Shown: positions 43,068-50,698 of the stretch, piece by piece
How positions within the stretch are numbered: the first letter of the stretch is position 1
Layout of the letters: each line of letters opens with the position of its first letter
Source of the DNA: UBA1433 sp964581565
GTDB lineage: Bacteria > Bacillota > Clostridia > Eubacteriales > UBA1433
Length of the DNA stretch: 64,000 nt
NCBI GenBank assembly: GCA_964581565.1
Contig: CAZOOZ010000001.1
Location: 310,001-374,000 of the forward strand
Direction: 5' to 3'
Notes under the pieces: generated by a model
Database searches by the model: none
Told to the model about the DNA's origin: nothing
Seen by the model: the letters and a program-made list of their open reading frames with translations, nothing else
Made by a program: the position numbers and the translations under genes

Positions 43068-43161
43068 AAAAAAAACCTTATGCCTAAATAGGCATAAGGA
43101 TAATAAGTAAGCAAACAATATATCCACCGCCTTTTAATTTAGGACAAACCTTACATTATTA
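43068..43161 (-). promoter_or_regulatory. Terminator-bearing leader of the ABC importer, candidate riboswitch
   Basis: Read on the minus strand: a stem TAATAATGTAAG (43161-43150) / CTTACTTATTA (43111-43101) encloses about 38 nt containing GTCC...GGCGGTGGA. One base later stands a perfect 10-bp terminator CCTTATGCCT / AGGCATAAGG (43099-43076) with an eight-U tail (43075-43068), only 12 nt before the permease start codon. This is the layout of a transcriptional riboswitch or attenuator. I could not match it to a known class. Confidence 0.65.
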
Positions 43162-43543
43162 GTACGATTTTTTTTACAATATTAAATCTTGCCTTTAGAG
43201 TATTCTGCAGGGTAGATTTTAAATTGTTATTATTTTAACATAACTTTCGTGTAAATACAAGACCAAATGTCAAAAAACTAAAGAGTGTTCTAATTGACTT
43301 CGTAGATTAGTTATTCATAAGATAAATACAAATAAGTATTTTCCTTTTCGAAGAATAGTGTATGAGTATGCGTAATATGAGTGAATTGATAAATGGTTTA
43401 TAGGAATATAGAATTGCATGTATTGTTTTATTATACTTGAAAAGATATAATTTATATATAGCCCAGTGTTTTTAAAAAAATTATTTTTGTAATCTTCAGC
43501 CAAATAATATTTTTTATTATAAGAGCAAAATTTTACGGAAAGG
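43162..43543. other. AT-rich gap between the ABC importer and the Mbeg1-like gene
   Basis: Holds the promoters of two divergent units but no clear promoter pair, open frame or repeat stands out. The one long open frame on the minus strand here is a low-complexity AT-rich artefact. Confidence 0.5.
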
Positions 43544-44683
43544 ATGAAATTTATCAAAAATATTATTGATTATATCAAATGGGAGATACGGAATTTTGAT
43601 GAAAAAAAATTTTGCGCAGTAGATAGCCTGGTTCTATCGCAATTCGCTTATTTGTCTTTTAATACTGTCGTGCCGGAGCTATCTTCAAAAAAAGAAGCTG
43701 TGTATATAAAAGATATATTTGTCAATGAGCAGCTGCCTTATATCATAACCGAAGTTCGAGCGCCGAAAAACAATAAAAAGTTGTTTGCTGCGCTGGCGGC
43801 TAGTCCACGCTTTCAAAATGTAAGAATGAATTATTATATCGATGAAATTGACGTGAAAGAAGAAAAACAATTTTCCGCCGTCACTTTTATACTTGACGAG
43901 GAGAATGCCTATATTGCATATAGAGGAACTGATTTCAATTTTGTCAGCTGGAAAGAAGACTTCAATATGGCTTTTTTGAGTGAGATACCTTCTCAAGCAC
44001 AAGCAGTGAAATACCTTGAAAAAGTAGCGAGAAAGTTACATGGTAATTTGATTGTTGGAGGTCATTCAAAAGGTGGGAATCTAGCGGTTTATGCGGCGAT
44101 GATGTGCAAACCGTCAGTACAAAAGCGTATTTTAAAAGTATATAGCCATGATGGGCCGGGTTTTAAAGAAAATATCTTAAATAGCAAGCAATTTCAAAAA
44201 ATAAAAGATCGTGTCAGCAAAACCGTACCGCAATCGTCTATTGTGGGGATGCTTTTGGAAAATCAAGAAGAATATTCAATTGTGAAAAGCAATCGTTTGG
44301 GTATCATGCAGCATGATCCTTTTTCGTGGGAAATCAAAGAGGATAATTTTCATTTTTTAAATTATGTATCATCTACATCGCAGTCCATGAACAGGGCTCT
44401 GCATGACTGGCTATCGGAATTGTCGGATTATGACCGCGAACGCTTTGTCGATGCATTGTATGAAATCATAAAAGCAAGCAATAAAACTTCGATATCCGAT
44501 TTTCAAAAAATTAAATTAAAAGATATAAGTGCCATGTTTAGAGCGCCAAGTAACATGGATAGCAGTACTCGTGAATTTTTACTGCAAACACTTAAAAGTC
44601 TGATTGCATTATCGGTATCCAATATAAAACCGCGTATAGAGATTCCGGTTATACAAAACCACAGAAACAATGAAGAGAAATAA
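43544..44683 (+). CDS. Mbeg1-like (DUF2974) alpha/beta-hydrolase
   Basis: 379 residues of the DUF2974 family, cytoplasmic proteins with a lipase-class-3-like fold. N-terminus NIIDYIKWEIRNFDEKKFCA and AVDSLVLSQFAYLSF are typical; AYIAYRGTDFNFVSWKEDF precedes the nucleophile elbow GGHSKGGNLAVYAA, in which serine would be catalytic; a later SHDGPGFK segment holds an Asp. Substrate unknown. The ribosome binding sequence GGAAAGG directly abuts the ATG, so the true start may be a few codons in. Confidence 0.85.
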   Translation: MKFIKNIIDYIKWEIRNFDEKKFCAVDSLVLSQFAYLSFNTVVPELSSKKEAVYIKDIFVNEQLPYIITEVRAPKNNKKLFAALAASPRFQNVRMNYYIDEIDVKEEKQFSAVTFILDEENAYIAYRGTDFNFVSWKEDFNMAFLSEIPSQAQAVKYLEKVARKLHGNLIVGGHSKGGNLAVYAAMMCKPSVQKRILKVYSHDGPGFKENILNSKQFQKIKDRVSKTVPQSSIVGMLLENQEEYSIVKSNRLGIMQHDPFSWEIKEDNFHFLNYVSSTSQSMNRALHDWLSELSDYDRERFVDALYEIIKASNKTSISDFQKIKLKDISAMFRAPSNMDSSTREFLLQTLKSLIALSVSNIKPRIEIPVIQNHRNNEEK

Positions 44684-44720
44684 TGATATAAATATTTTAA
44701 ATAAAAAATCAATAAAGATT

Positions 44721-44858
44721 TTAATCATTAAGAGATAGACGTAAAGGGAGTACATGCTTTGATACATATTTGCCCGAGTCTACCTCTCCATCTCCAACAA
44801 GCCAAAACTTATTTTTGATGCAATGATAGTTTATGGATTTTAGCATCGTTTCAAACAT
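44721..44858 (-). CDS. Possible 45-aa orphan protein
   Basis: ATG at 44858 to TAA at 44721; the product has balanced composition (KNKFWLVGDGEVDSGKYVSK) unlike random AT-rich reading. No ribosome binding site is visible, so this may be a fragment of a longer lost gene. No family recognised. Confidence 0.25.
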   Translation of the reverse strand: MFETMLKSINYHCIKNKFWLVGDGEVDSGKYVSKHVLPLRLSLND

Positions 44859-44878
44859 GTAAAAATTGGCACATTAAA

Positions 44879-44943
44879 AAAGCAATCGGAAAAATTATTG
44901 AGCAGTTAAAAATTTAATTTCTCCGATTGCTTTGATACCGCAA
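44879..44943. repeat. 12-bp inverted repeat with 41-base loop
   Basis: AAAGCAATCGGA (44879-44890) and its exact inverse TCCGATTGCTTT (44932-44943). No T-run follows, so it is a weak terminator candidate; it lies between the Mbeg1-like gene and the next minus-strand gene. Confidence 0.6.
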
Positions 44944-45008
44944 GTATCAATGTCATTATTTGCTGCGGCGTGAAAAATTATACTAGGTAAATATTCATAA
45001 TATAAAAT

Positions 45009-45209
45009 CTATAATTTTAATTTTAGTCCGCTGGTAATCTGCATCGCGGCTTCTTCTGATATTGGTTCTGATTCAAGCCATGTGCGCAAAAGACCTTGAT
45101 ATGCTGTCCATTTATTTCCTCTATATTCATATAAGAAATCTTCGGTTTTCGGCGCAAACACAAATAATCTTCCATGAGAATCAATTGTATAAGATAAATC
45201 AGCTACCAT
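45009..45209 (-). CDS. Hypothetical 66-aa protein
   Basis: GTAGGAG is five bases before the ATG, and the composition is protein-like (LSYTIDSHGRLFVFAPKTED, EYRGNKWTAYQGLLRTWLES, SEEAAMQITSGLKLKL). Predicted small mixed alpha/beta cytosolic protein; no membrane segment, no family recognised. It is a single-gene unit whose promoter lies in the palindrome-rich gap to its right. Confidence 0.6.
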   Translation of the reverse strand: MVADLSYTIDSHGRLFVFAPKTEDFLYEYRGNKWTAYQGLLRTWLESEPISEEAAMQITSGLKLKL

Positions 45210-45309
45210 TTTTTACTCCTACAAAATTTTCTTAGAATTAGCTTAACCAATATTTACCTTATTATTCGCAAAAAATAAAAAAAGAGCTTACCACTCTTTT
45301 ATTAGTTAT

Positions 45310-45396
45310 AAAAAGGGAGAACTTGTAAGTAGGTGGGCAGAAAAAATGAATCGTCGTAAATAAGAATAAGTGCATTGGTGAGGTTCTCCCTTTTTA
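45310..45396. repeat. 14-bp inverted repeat around a 59-base loop
   Basis: Left arm TAAAAAGGGAGAAC (45309-45322) and right arm GTTCTCCCTTTTTA (45383-45396) are exact inverses. The loop contains ATGAATCGTCGTAAATAA, a five-codon frame. The right arm ends in a T run, so it may terminate plus-strand transcripts or form a large structured RNA. Confidence 0.6.
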
Positions 45397-45397
45397 C

Positions 45398-45490
45398 TTA
45401 TAGTATACTATAATACTAATAAATGTCAATAGTTTATTTAGAAAAAAAATAAATAAATATTTTTTCTCTAATATTGACAAATAATGTCAA
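45398..45490. promoter_or_regulatory. Palindromes upstream of the 87-aa gene
   Basis: Two palindromes: TTATAGTATACTATAA (45398-45413, perfect 16 bp) and TTGACAAATAATGTCAA (45474-45490, six-base arms). Both look like binding sites of small dimeric HTH repressors; the second also contains a -35-like TTGACA about 95 nt before the gene. No adjacent HTH gene is evident. Confidence 0.45.
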
Positions 45491-45582
45491 AACAGATAAA
45501 ATTATTACACATTTTAATTGATTTATTTATTGTTATAGCAGACGGGAATAAAAATAAAATAAATAATAGTAGGGGGACTATT

Positions 45583-45846
45583 ATGATATTTTATGATTGT
45601 AATCATTCTTTGTTTGCTAATTTTTTAGAATTAAATAAAAATAAAGAAATATCAAAATTGAATGAACAATTTATAGAAGATGTCAGCTTATTACTTAATG
45701 ATTATATTCAAAGAATGGAGCAAAAGGAAGAAGAATATAAAAAATTGGAAATAATAAGAAGGCGGCTTGGCAGACATATTCATAAATACAAAAAAAATGG
45801 CTTTAATTATACGGATTTAGTGGAATATCTAAGACTTTATATATAA
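45583..45846 (+). CDS. Hypothetical 87-aa helical protein, paralogue of the 56-aa protein at 46379
   Basis: Start at 45583 is chosen because AGGGGGA stands six bases before it; an open frame continues upstream but lacks a start signal. The product is helical and charged (NKNKEISKLNEQFIEDVSLL, NDYIQRMEQKEEEYKKLE) and ends HIHKYKKNGFNYTDLVEYLRLYI-like, sharing a 30-residue C-terminal motif with the protein at 46379 (13 of 30 identical). Function unknown; no membrane or signal segment. Confidence 0.6.
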   Translation: MIFYDCNHSLFANFLELNKNKEISKLNEQFIEDVSLLLNDYIQRMEQKEEEYKKLEIIRRRLGRHIHKYKKNGFNYTDLVEYLRLYI

Positions 45847-46019
45847 AACAAATTTTTTTCCGTCTTTCTAATAAGACGGTTTTTTACATATAAACCAAGC
45901 GGATAATAATTATAAACCAGAAATATTAATAAAATCTTAATAAGTGTGCATAATATATTGAAAATATATTCTTTTTATGATATAGTTACTTTATCATTGA
46001 GTATATAAGGAGTTAGATT

Positions 46020-46217
46020 ATGGATAAGTCTAATACGCCAAAGAAAAGCGGGCCCGTAAATACTGATGATAACGCATCATACATTAAGAATAAGCTGGAA
46101 AAATTAGAACAATATCATGCTGTACCAATTAATGCAAGAGAATCAATAAAAATGCGAATCATCGACATGGAGTTTAGAAAATACGAAGAAGAAAAAAACA
46201 AAAAATCCACAAATTAA
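46020..46217 (+). CDS. Hypothetical 65-aa charged protein
   Basis: AAGGAG stands seven bases before the ATG. The product is polar and helical (NKLEKLEQYHAVPINARESI, KMRIIDMEFRKYEEEKNKKS). A terminator follows at 46257. No family recognised; it differs from its two neighbours but shares their size and composition. Confidence 0.55.
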   Translation: MDKSNTPKKSGPVNTDDNASYIKNKLEKLEQYHAVPINARESIKMRIIDMEFRKYEEEKNKKSTN

Positions 46218-46256
46218 ATAAGAAGATAGTTTAAAAAAATAATAAAATTATTCTAT

Positions 46257-46277
46257 AGGCACGTTTGTGCCTTTTTT
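46257..46277 (+). terminator. Terminator after the 65-aa gene
   Basis: Stem AGGCAC / GTGCCT with a three-base loop and a T run. Confidence 0.8.
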
Positions 46278-46378
46278 ATTTTTCTTTTATAAGAAAATAG
46301 TACCAAAATAAAAATAAAATTGTTACGCAAACTAAATTCAAAGAGATGTTTTAAAATAAATTGGAATGGGGGAAATTT

Positions 46379-46549
46379 ATGGATAGTAATCAGTTGGAAA
46401 ATACACAAATTTTGAGTTTGACAAACAAAACAAATCAAGATAAACGAATCGGGAAAATGAGAGAATTATTAAAAGATCACATAGATAAATACAAACAAAT
46501 GGGAATGAGCGAGGAAGATATAGACGATTATTTAAAATTGTATCTTTAA
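46379..46549 (+). CDS. Hypothetical 56-aa protein, paralogue of the 87-aa protein
   Basis: GGGGGA lies five bases before the ATG at 46379. The C-terminal half (MRELLKDHIDKYKQMG, DDYLKLYL) aligns with the end of the protein at 45583, the shared positions being HI-x-KYK-x2-G and D-x3-YL-x-LY. The N-terminal parts are unrelated. Single gene with its own terminator. Function unknown. Confidence 0.6.
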   Translation: MDSNQLENTQILSLTNKTNQDKRIGKMRELLKDHIDKYKQMGMSEEDIDDYLKLYL

Positions 46550-46576
46550 AAGTCACTTATGAAAAGTGGCTTTTTT
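46550..46576 (+). terminator. Terminator after the 56-aa gene
   Basis: Stem AGTCACTT / AAGTGGCT with a G-U pair and a six-T tail, directly after the stop codon. Confidence 0.85.
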
Positions 46577-46721
46577 GTTTATCTTTATTAAAAAAGTTTT
46601 TCTATATATAGTAAATTTATAATTGTTATAGTATTATGAATATAAACATTTTATTTATTTTGGCTTTGATATACACTTAAAATCATACATGATAAGTTAT
46701 ATAAAAAGGGGACATTTTAAC

Positions 46722-46991
46722 GTGATAAAAGATCAATTTGTGATAATTCGAGTAAGTGATGCCGAAAAACAACTTTTAAAAGATTTGGCAAAGGAAAGCA
46801 ATATGTCCATAAGCAAATATATTCTTCATACACTGAAAGAAAAAAAGGAAGCCTCAAATTTTAAATTAAGTATCGGGCATGAACAATTATCTTTTTTTGA
46901 TACGAGTAAAGTCAGTTTTTGCAGGATATGCGGTCATGAATTGACAAAAGATTCCCTTTTTTGTGAACGCTGCGGAACCAAAGTCGAATAA
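46722..46991 (+). CDS. Ribbon-helix-helix-like protein with C-terminal zinc ribbon
   Basis: 89 residues from a GTG at 46722, with AAGGGGA nine bases upstream; an ATG at 46689 lacks a good site. N-terminal part (QFVIIRVSDAEKQLLKDLAK, SNMSISKYILHTLKEKK) has the strand-helix-helix pattern of RHH/MobC-like DNA-binding proteins. The C-terminus has CRICGHELTKDSLFCERCG, a zinc ribbon. Likely a DNA- or RNA-binding regulator; the combination is unusual. Confidence 0.65.
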   Translation: MIKDQFVIIRVSDAEKQLLKDLAKESNMSISKYILHTLKEKKEASNFKLSIGHEQLSFFDTSKVSFCRICGHELTKDSLFCERCGTKVE

Positions 46992-47019
46992 AATCCTGTA
47001 AGCTACTATAATATATTGC

Positions 47020-47042
47020 TGCCGTCTTTGGCGGTTTTTTTA
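47020..47042 (+). terminator. Terminator after the RHH-zinc ribbon gene
   Basis: Stem CTGCC / GGCGG with a six-base loop, followed by seven T. Confidence 0.75.
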
Positions 47043-47111
47043 TATAGATTTTTCTCATAATTAAAGTAATTTATGAAATACTAATTAAAAAAATATAATT
47101 AAATAAAAATA

Positions 47112-47957
47112 ATGATGAATAATAATGGACAAAATATAACAGAAAAAATTCCGGACTTTTTATATCATTACACAACCATTGATTCCTTGGCTTTGATTTT
47201 AAAAGAGAAAAAAATAAAATTTTCACCCTTGACTTCTCTTGATGATTTACAGGAAGAACAAGCATGCGATGCACAACAATATGGCAGGTATGTATTTGTT
47301 AGTTCATGGACTGAGGAGGAAATGGAAAGTATTCCGATGTGGAATATGTATTCCAGCCTAGAGGGCGGGGTTCGTATCGGACTGCCTGTTATGCCGTTCA
47401 AAGAATACGGTCTATCAAGTGATATTGTAGTCAGCAGCATACCCGATCAGATATTGCATTTATATAAACAAGGAGATATTGATATCGAGTCTTATGATAT
47501 TGCAAAAAGCCCGTATTTTATTTTGAAGCATATGCCAATGTTATACAAAATAAATTACAGTGAATCTGCACCGCAGCATAAATTAAAATTGAAACATATT
47601 TTAAATTCTGATATCGAAGAAAAATTGGCGCAATTAGGTAAGCATAAAAGAATTTATTGGGGGTTTCAAAAAGAATGGAGATATGTGTTGATATTATTGC
47701 CTATAGCATGGCATGAAGAAGACAAAAAACCATTCTCGGACAACAAAAGAAGAATCAGCACAATTGAAAATACTTTCTTTTATATCCCGTTTAAGTTTTA
47801 TTATTTACGTTTAAATGATCAAGCTTTTAATACAATGCAAATTGTTTTAAGTCCAAAATTTTCAAAAGGCAATCGCGTATTCGTAGAGCTTTTGAAAGAA
47901 AATTATAATAGAAGCATGAAGATCAGCGAGAGTAGATTAAAAGGAAATTTACGATAA
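47112..47957 (+). CDS. DUF2971-domain protein
   Basis: 281 residues with the DUF2971 landmarks: LYHYTTIDSLALILKEKKIK near the N-terminus, SPLTSLDDLQEE, VFVSSWTEEEMESIPMWNMY with the family's W-x-M-Y-type motif, and GFQKEWRYVLILL. The family is scattered, often near mobile or defence genes, and its biochemistry is unknown; the HYTT-plus-WxxY pattern resembles ADP-ribosyltransferase-like folds, which I offer only as speculation. No clear ribosome binding site. Convergent with the YetF gene. Confidence 0.8.
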   Translation: MMNNNGQNITEKIPDFLYHYTTIDSLALILKEKKIKFSPLTSLDDLQEEQACDAQQYGRYVFVSSWTEEEMESIPMWNMYSSLEGGVRIGLPVMPFKEYGLSSDIVVSSIPDQILHLYKQGDIDIESYDIAKSPYFILKHMPMLYKINYSESAPQHKLKLKHILNSDIEEKLAQLGKHKRIYWGFQKEWRYVLILLPIAWHEEDKKPFSDNKRRISTIENTFFYIPFKFYYLRLNDQAFNTMQIVLSPKFSKGNRVFVELLKENYNRSMKISESRLKGNLR

Positions 47958-47967
47958 AACATATGTT

Positions 47968-48693
47968 TTATTTATCAGATAGTTTGTTGCCTTTTTTATC
48001 TTGTCCGTATGGAATAAAATTTAAATATACGTTCAGCATATCGGATGAGTCGACAGTAGCAAGGAATATATCTTCTATTGATTTTGCACCTTGATTAGCC
48101 ACGCCTTCTTTTAACCATCTTTCGTCATGACCGCTTAACAATAAATTGCTATGCATAATTTCCCCATCCATAATTACATTTGTAACAAGCTTATCTTGTG
48201 AGGGAAATAGATTTAAATCTTTGGGACTAGCCGGTCTTTCCACTGCCTTAGGTAAAACGCTTAATGTACCGTTTTGTTCTAAAACAACAGTTTGAATCGC
48301 ATTTAAATTAAAATATCCCATATTTCTGCACATCATTAAAAATTCATCTAGGTCAACTTTATTTTTTTTAAAATTTTCACGATAAATTCTGCCGTTATCA
48401 AAGAGTATGACCGGCATGCCTTCGATTTTTTTTCGCGCGGGCAGCGATTTATTAATAATGAATGCAGTAAGTATGGAAAGAAGCGCATAAACAACCATAG
48501 CAGTCAGAGGTCTTGTAAAAGGTCCGTCAAGCGAAGTGGCCATTTCGGCCGCTATGGAACCGATGGAAATGCCGACAACATAATCAAACATACTTAACTG
48601 TGACATTTGTCTCTTGCCCATGAGTTTTGTTAAAATGAAAAGTGCGGCAAAAGAGCCGGTAGCTGTTAGAATTATTTTCATAATTTCCATCAT
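47968..48693 (-). CDS. YetF-type (DUF421) membrane protein
   Basis: 241 residues. Three N-terminal membrane spans (residues about 5-25, 35-52, 63-85) contain the family motif LTKLMGKRQMSQLSMFDYVV and GISIGSIAAEMATS; the cytoplasmic part has GMPVILFDNGRIYRENFKKN and LDEFLMMCRNMGYFNLNAIQ. DUF421 proteins are widespread in spore formers, where members occur in germination and sporulation contexts; the molecular role is unknown. RBS GAGGTG. Confidence 0.9.
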   Translation of the reverse strand: MMEIMKIILTATGSFAALFILTKLMGKRQMSQLSMFDYVVGISIGSIAAEMATSLDGPFTRPLTAMVVYALLSILTAFIINKSLPARKKIEGMPVILFDNGRIYRENFKKNKVDLDEFLMMCRNMGYFNLNAIQTVVLEQNGTLSVLPKAVERPASPKDLNLFPSQDKLVTNVIMDGEIMHSNLLLSGHDERWLKEGVANQGAKSIEDIFLATVDSSDMLNVYLNFIPYGQDKKGNKLSDK

Positions 48694-48758
48694 ATCACCT
48701 CAAAAATAGTATGTAAAAAAATTTTTTTAACATACTGTTCTAAAAAAAAAATATAAAA

Positions 48759-48790
48759 AACCTGTATAAATTTTAAAATTTATACAGGTT
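48759..48790. terminator. 32-bp palindromic terminator
   Basis: Perfect palindrome, arms AACCTGTATAAATTTT / AAAATTTATACAGGTT, downstream of the DUF2207 gene and upstream of yetF on the same strand. The A run on its left gives a U tail on the minus strand. Confidence 0.8.
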
Positions 48791-48834
48791 CGGTTAAAAA
48801 CTTATTTCTTTGACGGAGAATATCGGCTGTGGGG

Positions 48835-50688
48835 CTATCTTCCACCAAAGCCGCCACCGCCGCCACCACCGCCGCCGCCTACAGAGAATCCACCGCCACC
48901 GCCTGAGCCCGACGACGCCCGGCTTGTAGCTGCTCTTATTGAGCGGTCAATATTATTTGAGAAATTATCAAACGAATTAAACATGGAGTCTGCCGCGACG
49001 ATATTACCGTAGATAAACCATCCGTATCCGAATTTGTAGTTATCCTGCATAAGATCCGGGTACACAATGCGCAGTTGCCTTAAGACTTCTTTGGCTATAC
49101 CGAGTGCCGCTGCATAAACCAGATAATGCTCCCATATAATCAAACTTGGGATTTCATGTTTATCCATTTGCGAAAAATGAAGTAAAAACCGTTTGAAAGC
49201 TTCCCATTTTGCATAGTCTTCTTCGCCCTGCGGTGTGCGACGCTTGAATGTATTTGGAATGACCATAATCATGATGCCGCTTAACAAGAGGGAGATTGCA
49301 AGGAAGAAAGCTCGTGAAAATAAGAAAAACCCAAGTAAAAATAATAAAAAGCCTATTAATGAAGTCAACTTAATTGTTTTGCTTTGAGCTTCAAAAAAGT
49401 GTAAACTCCTTGCTTTAGAGCTTACAAGTGCAACCCAGCTGTTCCAATAATTATAAAAGGTCCTGCTTCTTTTTGTATATGCTTCAATGTCGTCTAAATA
49501 AAGAGACTCACCATCATTTGATATATCTTCAAATAAAAGATTCAATAATTTTTCTTCATGAGGGGCTAAAACTGCTTCATCCGATTGACTCAGACGTGTG
49601 AGTTTATAGTCGGTTATTTCTTTATCAAATAAAAGTCTATCAACTACCTTAGACTCTTCTTCTATTTTTAAATATTTTCTTCTGGCCAAATCTAGCAGTG
49701 TTGCCATAAATGCAGGAGAGGTGATGCTGCCTTTATTCATTAAATAGTTTACTTCGGCCGGGGTATATGGTGCCGGAAGCTCACGATAATATTCACCGTC
49801 AAAAGAAGGTTTGTAGGGTTTGCCGTATTTTTTCCAAAGTAAAAATACGATGATAATTGCTGCAGCTAAAATGATAGCGGCGGCGATAAATTGAAATTTT
49901 GCCATGAGTCTTTCAGCGTTAGCTTTGTCGGCATTCGCTTGCTCTTCTGTCAATATATCATCAAGAGCGTCTTTATACGTATAAGCGCTGCTGGGTGCAT
50001 CGGAAAAAAGAGCAGTAGGCATGACCACGCGCCCTTCCATATACGTTTTTGCAGGTAGGGGAGAGACTTGCCATAGAATAGTCACTGCGTCTTCAAAAGT
50101 TACTGTTCCATCTAAAGGTCCGTGACCCCAAATCTTTATATCTTCTCCCTGAACATAATTTCTTGCATTTTCAGGAAGAGTCACATTAACGCTGACGCTA
50201 CCAACGCTTTGCTCGTTTTCATCGCCGATAAATTTCCAATAGAGTTCCGCAACATCATTATGAATTCGAACTGCATTTTCGACATCATACGTAAGCACAA
50301 AAGTACGCACCTCATCATTGGCGTCTATGCTCCAGTCAATCAGCAGATTACCGTCTTCCTCTTGTAGCAAATACGTACCTGCCGGACCGTATTCACTGCC
50401 CGGATTATAGGTATAATCTGCACCATTTTCCGAAACTTTTACATTTGTGATTTGTGCATAGCTTGTAGATGGGATTGTACGATAAAATCCGCTCCACTGC
50501 CCGGAAAAATCAACCGTTATTGTTTCGATGACATGCATGGTGGCATCTTCGAGCAACGTGATATTCATTTCATCTGATGTTGTCTCTAAAGAACGACTTT
50601 CAGCTGAAATTGGTGAAATGAAAAGGATTGACAGTAAAAGTGTCAGTATAAAACATATACTGATTTTACAAATTGTTTTTTTGTTCAT
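48835..50688 (-). CDS. DUF2207 membrane protein with glycine-rich C-terminus
   Basis: 617 residues from the ATG at 50688. Signal peptide (residues 1-30, ICFILTLLLSILFISPISA), extracellular DUF2207 beta domain (about 35-230, ETITVDFSGQWSGFYRTIPS), a membrane span (about 268-287), then cytoplasmic and two further spans (about 445-480), ending in a glycine run GGGGGGGGFGGR as usual for the family. It pairs with lemA ten bases upstream; LemA plus DUF2207 operons are common and their membrane role is unknown. Confidence 0.92.
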   Translation of the reverse strand: MNKKTICKISICFILTLLLSILFISPISAESRSLETTSDEMNITLLEDATMHVIETITVDFSGQWSGFYRTIPSTSYAQITNVKVSENGADYTYNPGSEYGPAGTYLLQEEDGNLLIDWSIDANDEVRTFVLTYDVENAVRIHNDVAELYWKFIGDENEQSVGSVSVNVTLPENARNYVQGEDIKIWGHGPLDGTVTFEDAVTILWQVSPLPAKTYMEGRVVMPTALFSDAPSSAYTYKDALDDILTEEQANADKANAERLMAKFQFIAAAIILAAAIIIVFLLWKKYGKPYKPSFDGEYYRELPAPYTPAEVNYLMNKGSITSPAFMATLLDLARRKYLKIEEESKVVDRLLFDKEITDYKLTRLSQSDEAVLAPHEEKLLNLLFEDISNDGESLYLDDIEAYTKRSRTFYNYWNSWVALVSSKARSLHFFEAQSKTIKLTSLIGFLLFLLGFFLFSRAFFLAISLLLSGIMIMVIPNTFKRRTPQGEEDYAKWEAFKRFLLHFSQMDKHEIPSLIIWEHYLVYAAALGIAKEVLRQLRIVYPDLMQDNYKFGYGWFIYGNIVAADSMFNSFDNFSNNIDRSIRAATSRASSGSGGGGGFSVGGGGGGGGGGFGGR

Positions 50689-50698
50689 GGGAAACCTG

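Noticed and set aside
43315..43557. 80-codon minus-strand frame rich in Y, I, K and N
   Set aside because: Low-complexity AT-rich translation without a ribosome binding site, overlapping the start of the Mbeg1-like gene.
45484..45582. Upstream extension of the 87-aa gene beginning at 45484
   Set aside because: It overlaps the TTGACA palindrome and has no ribosome binding site; AGGGGGA supports the start at 45583.
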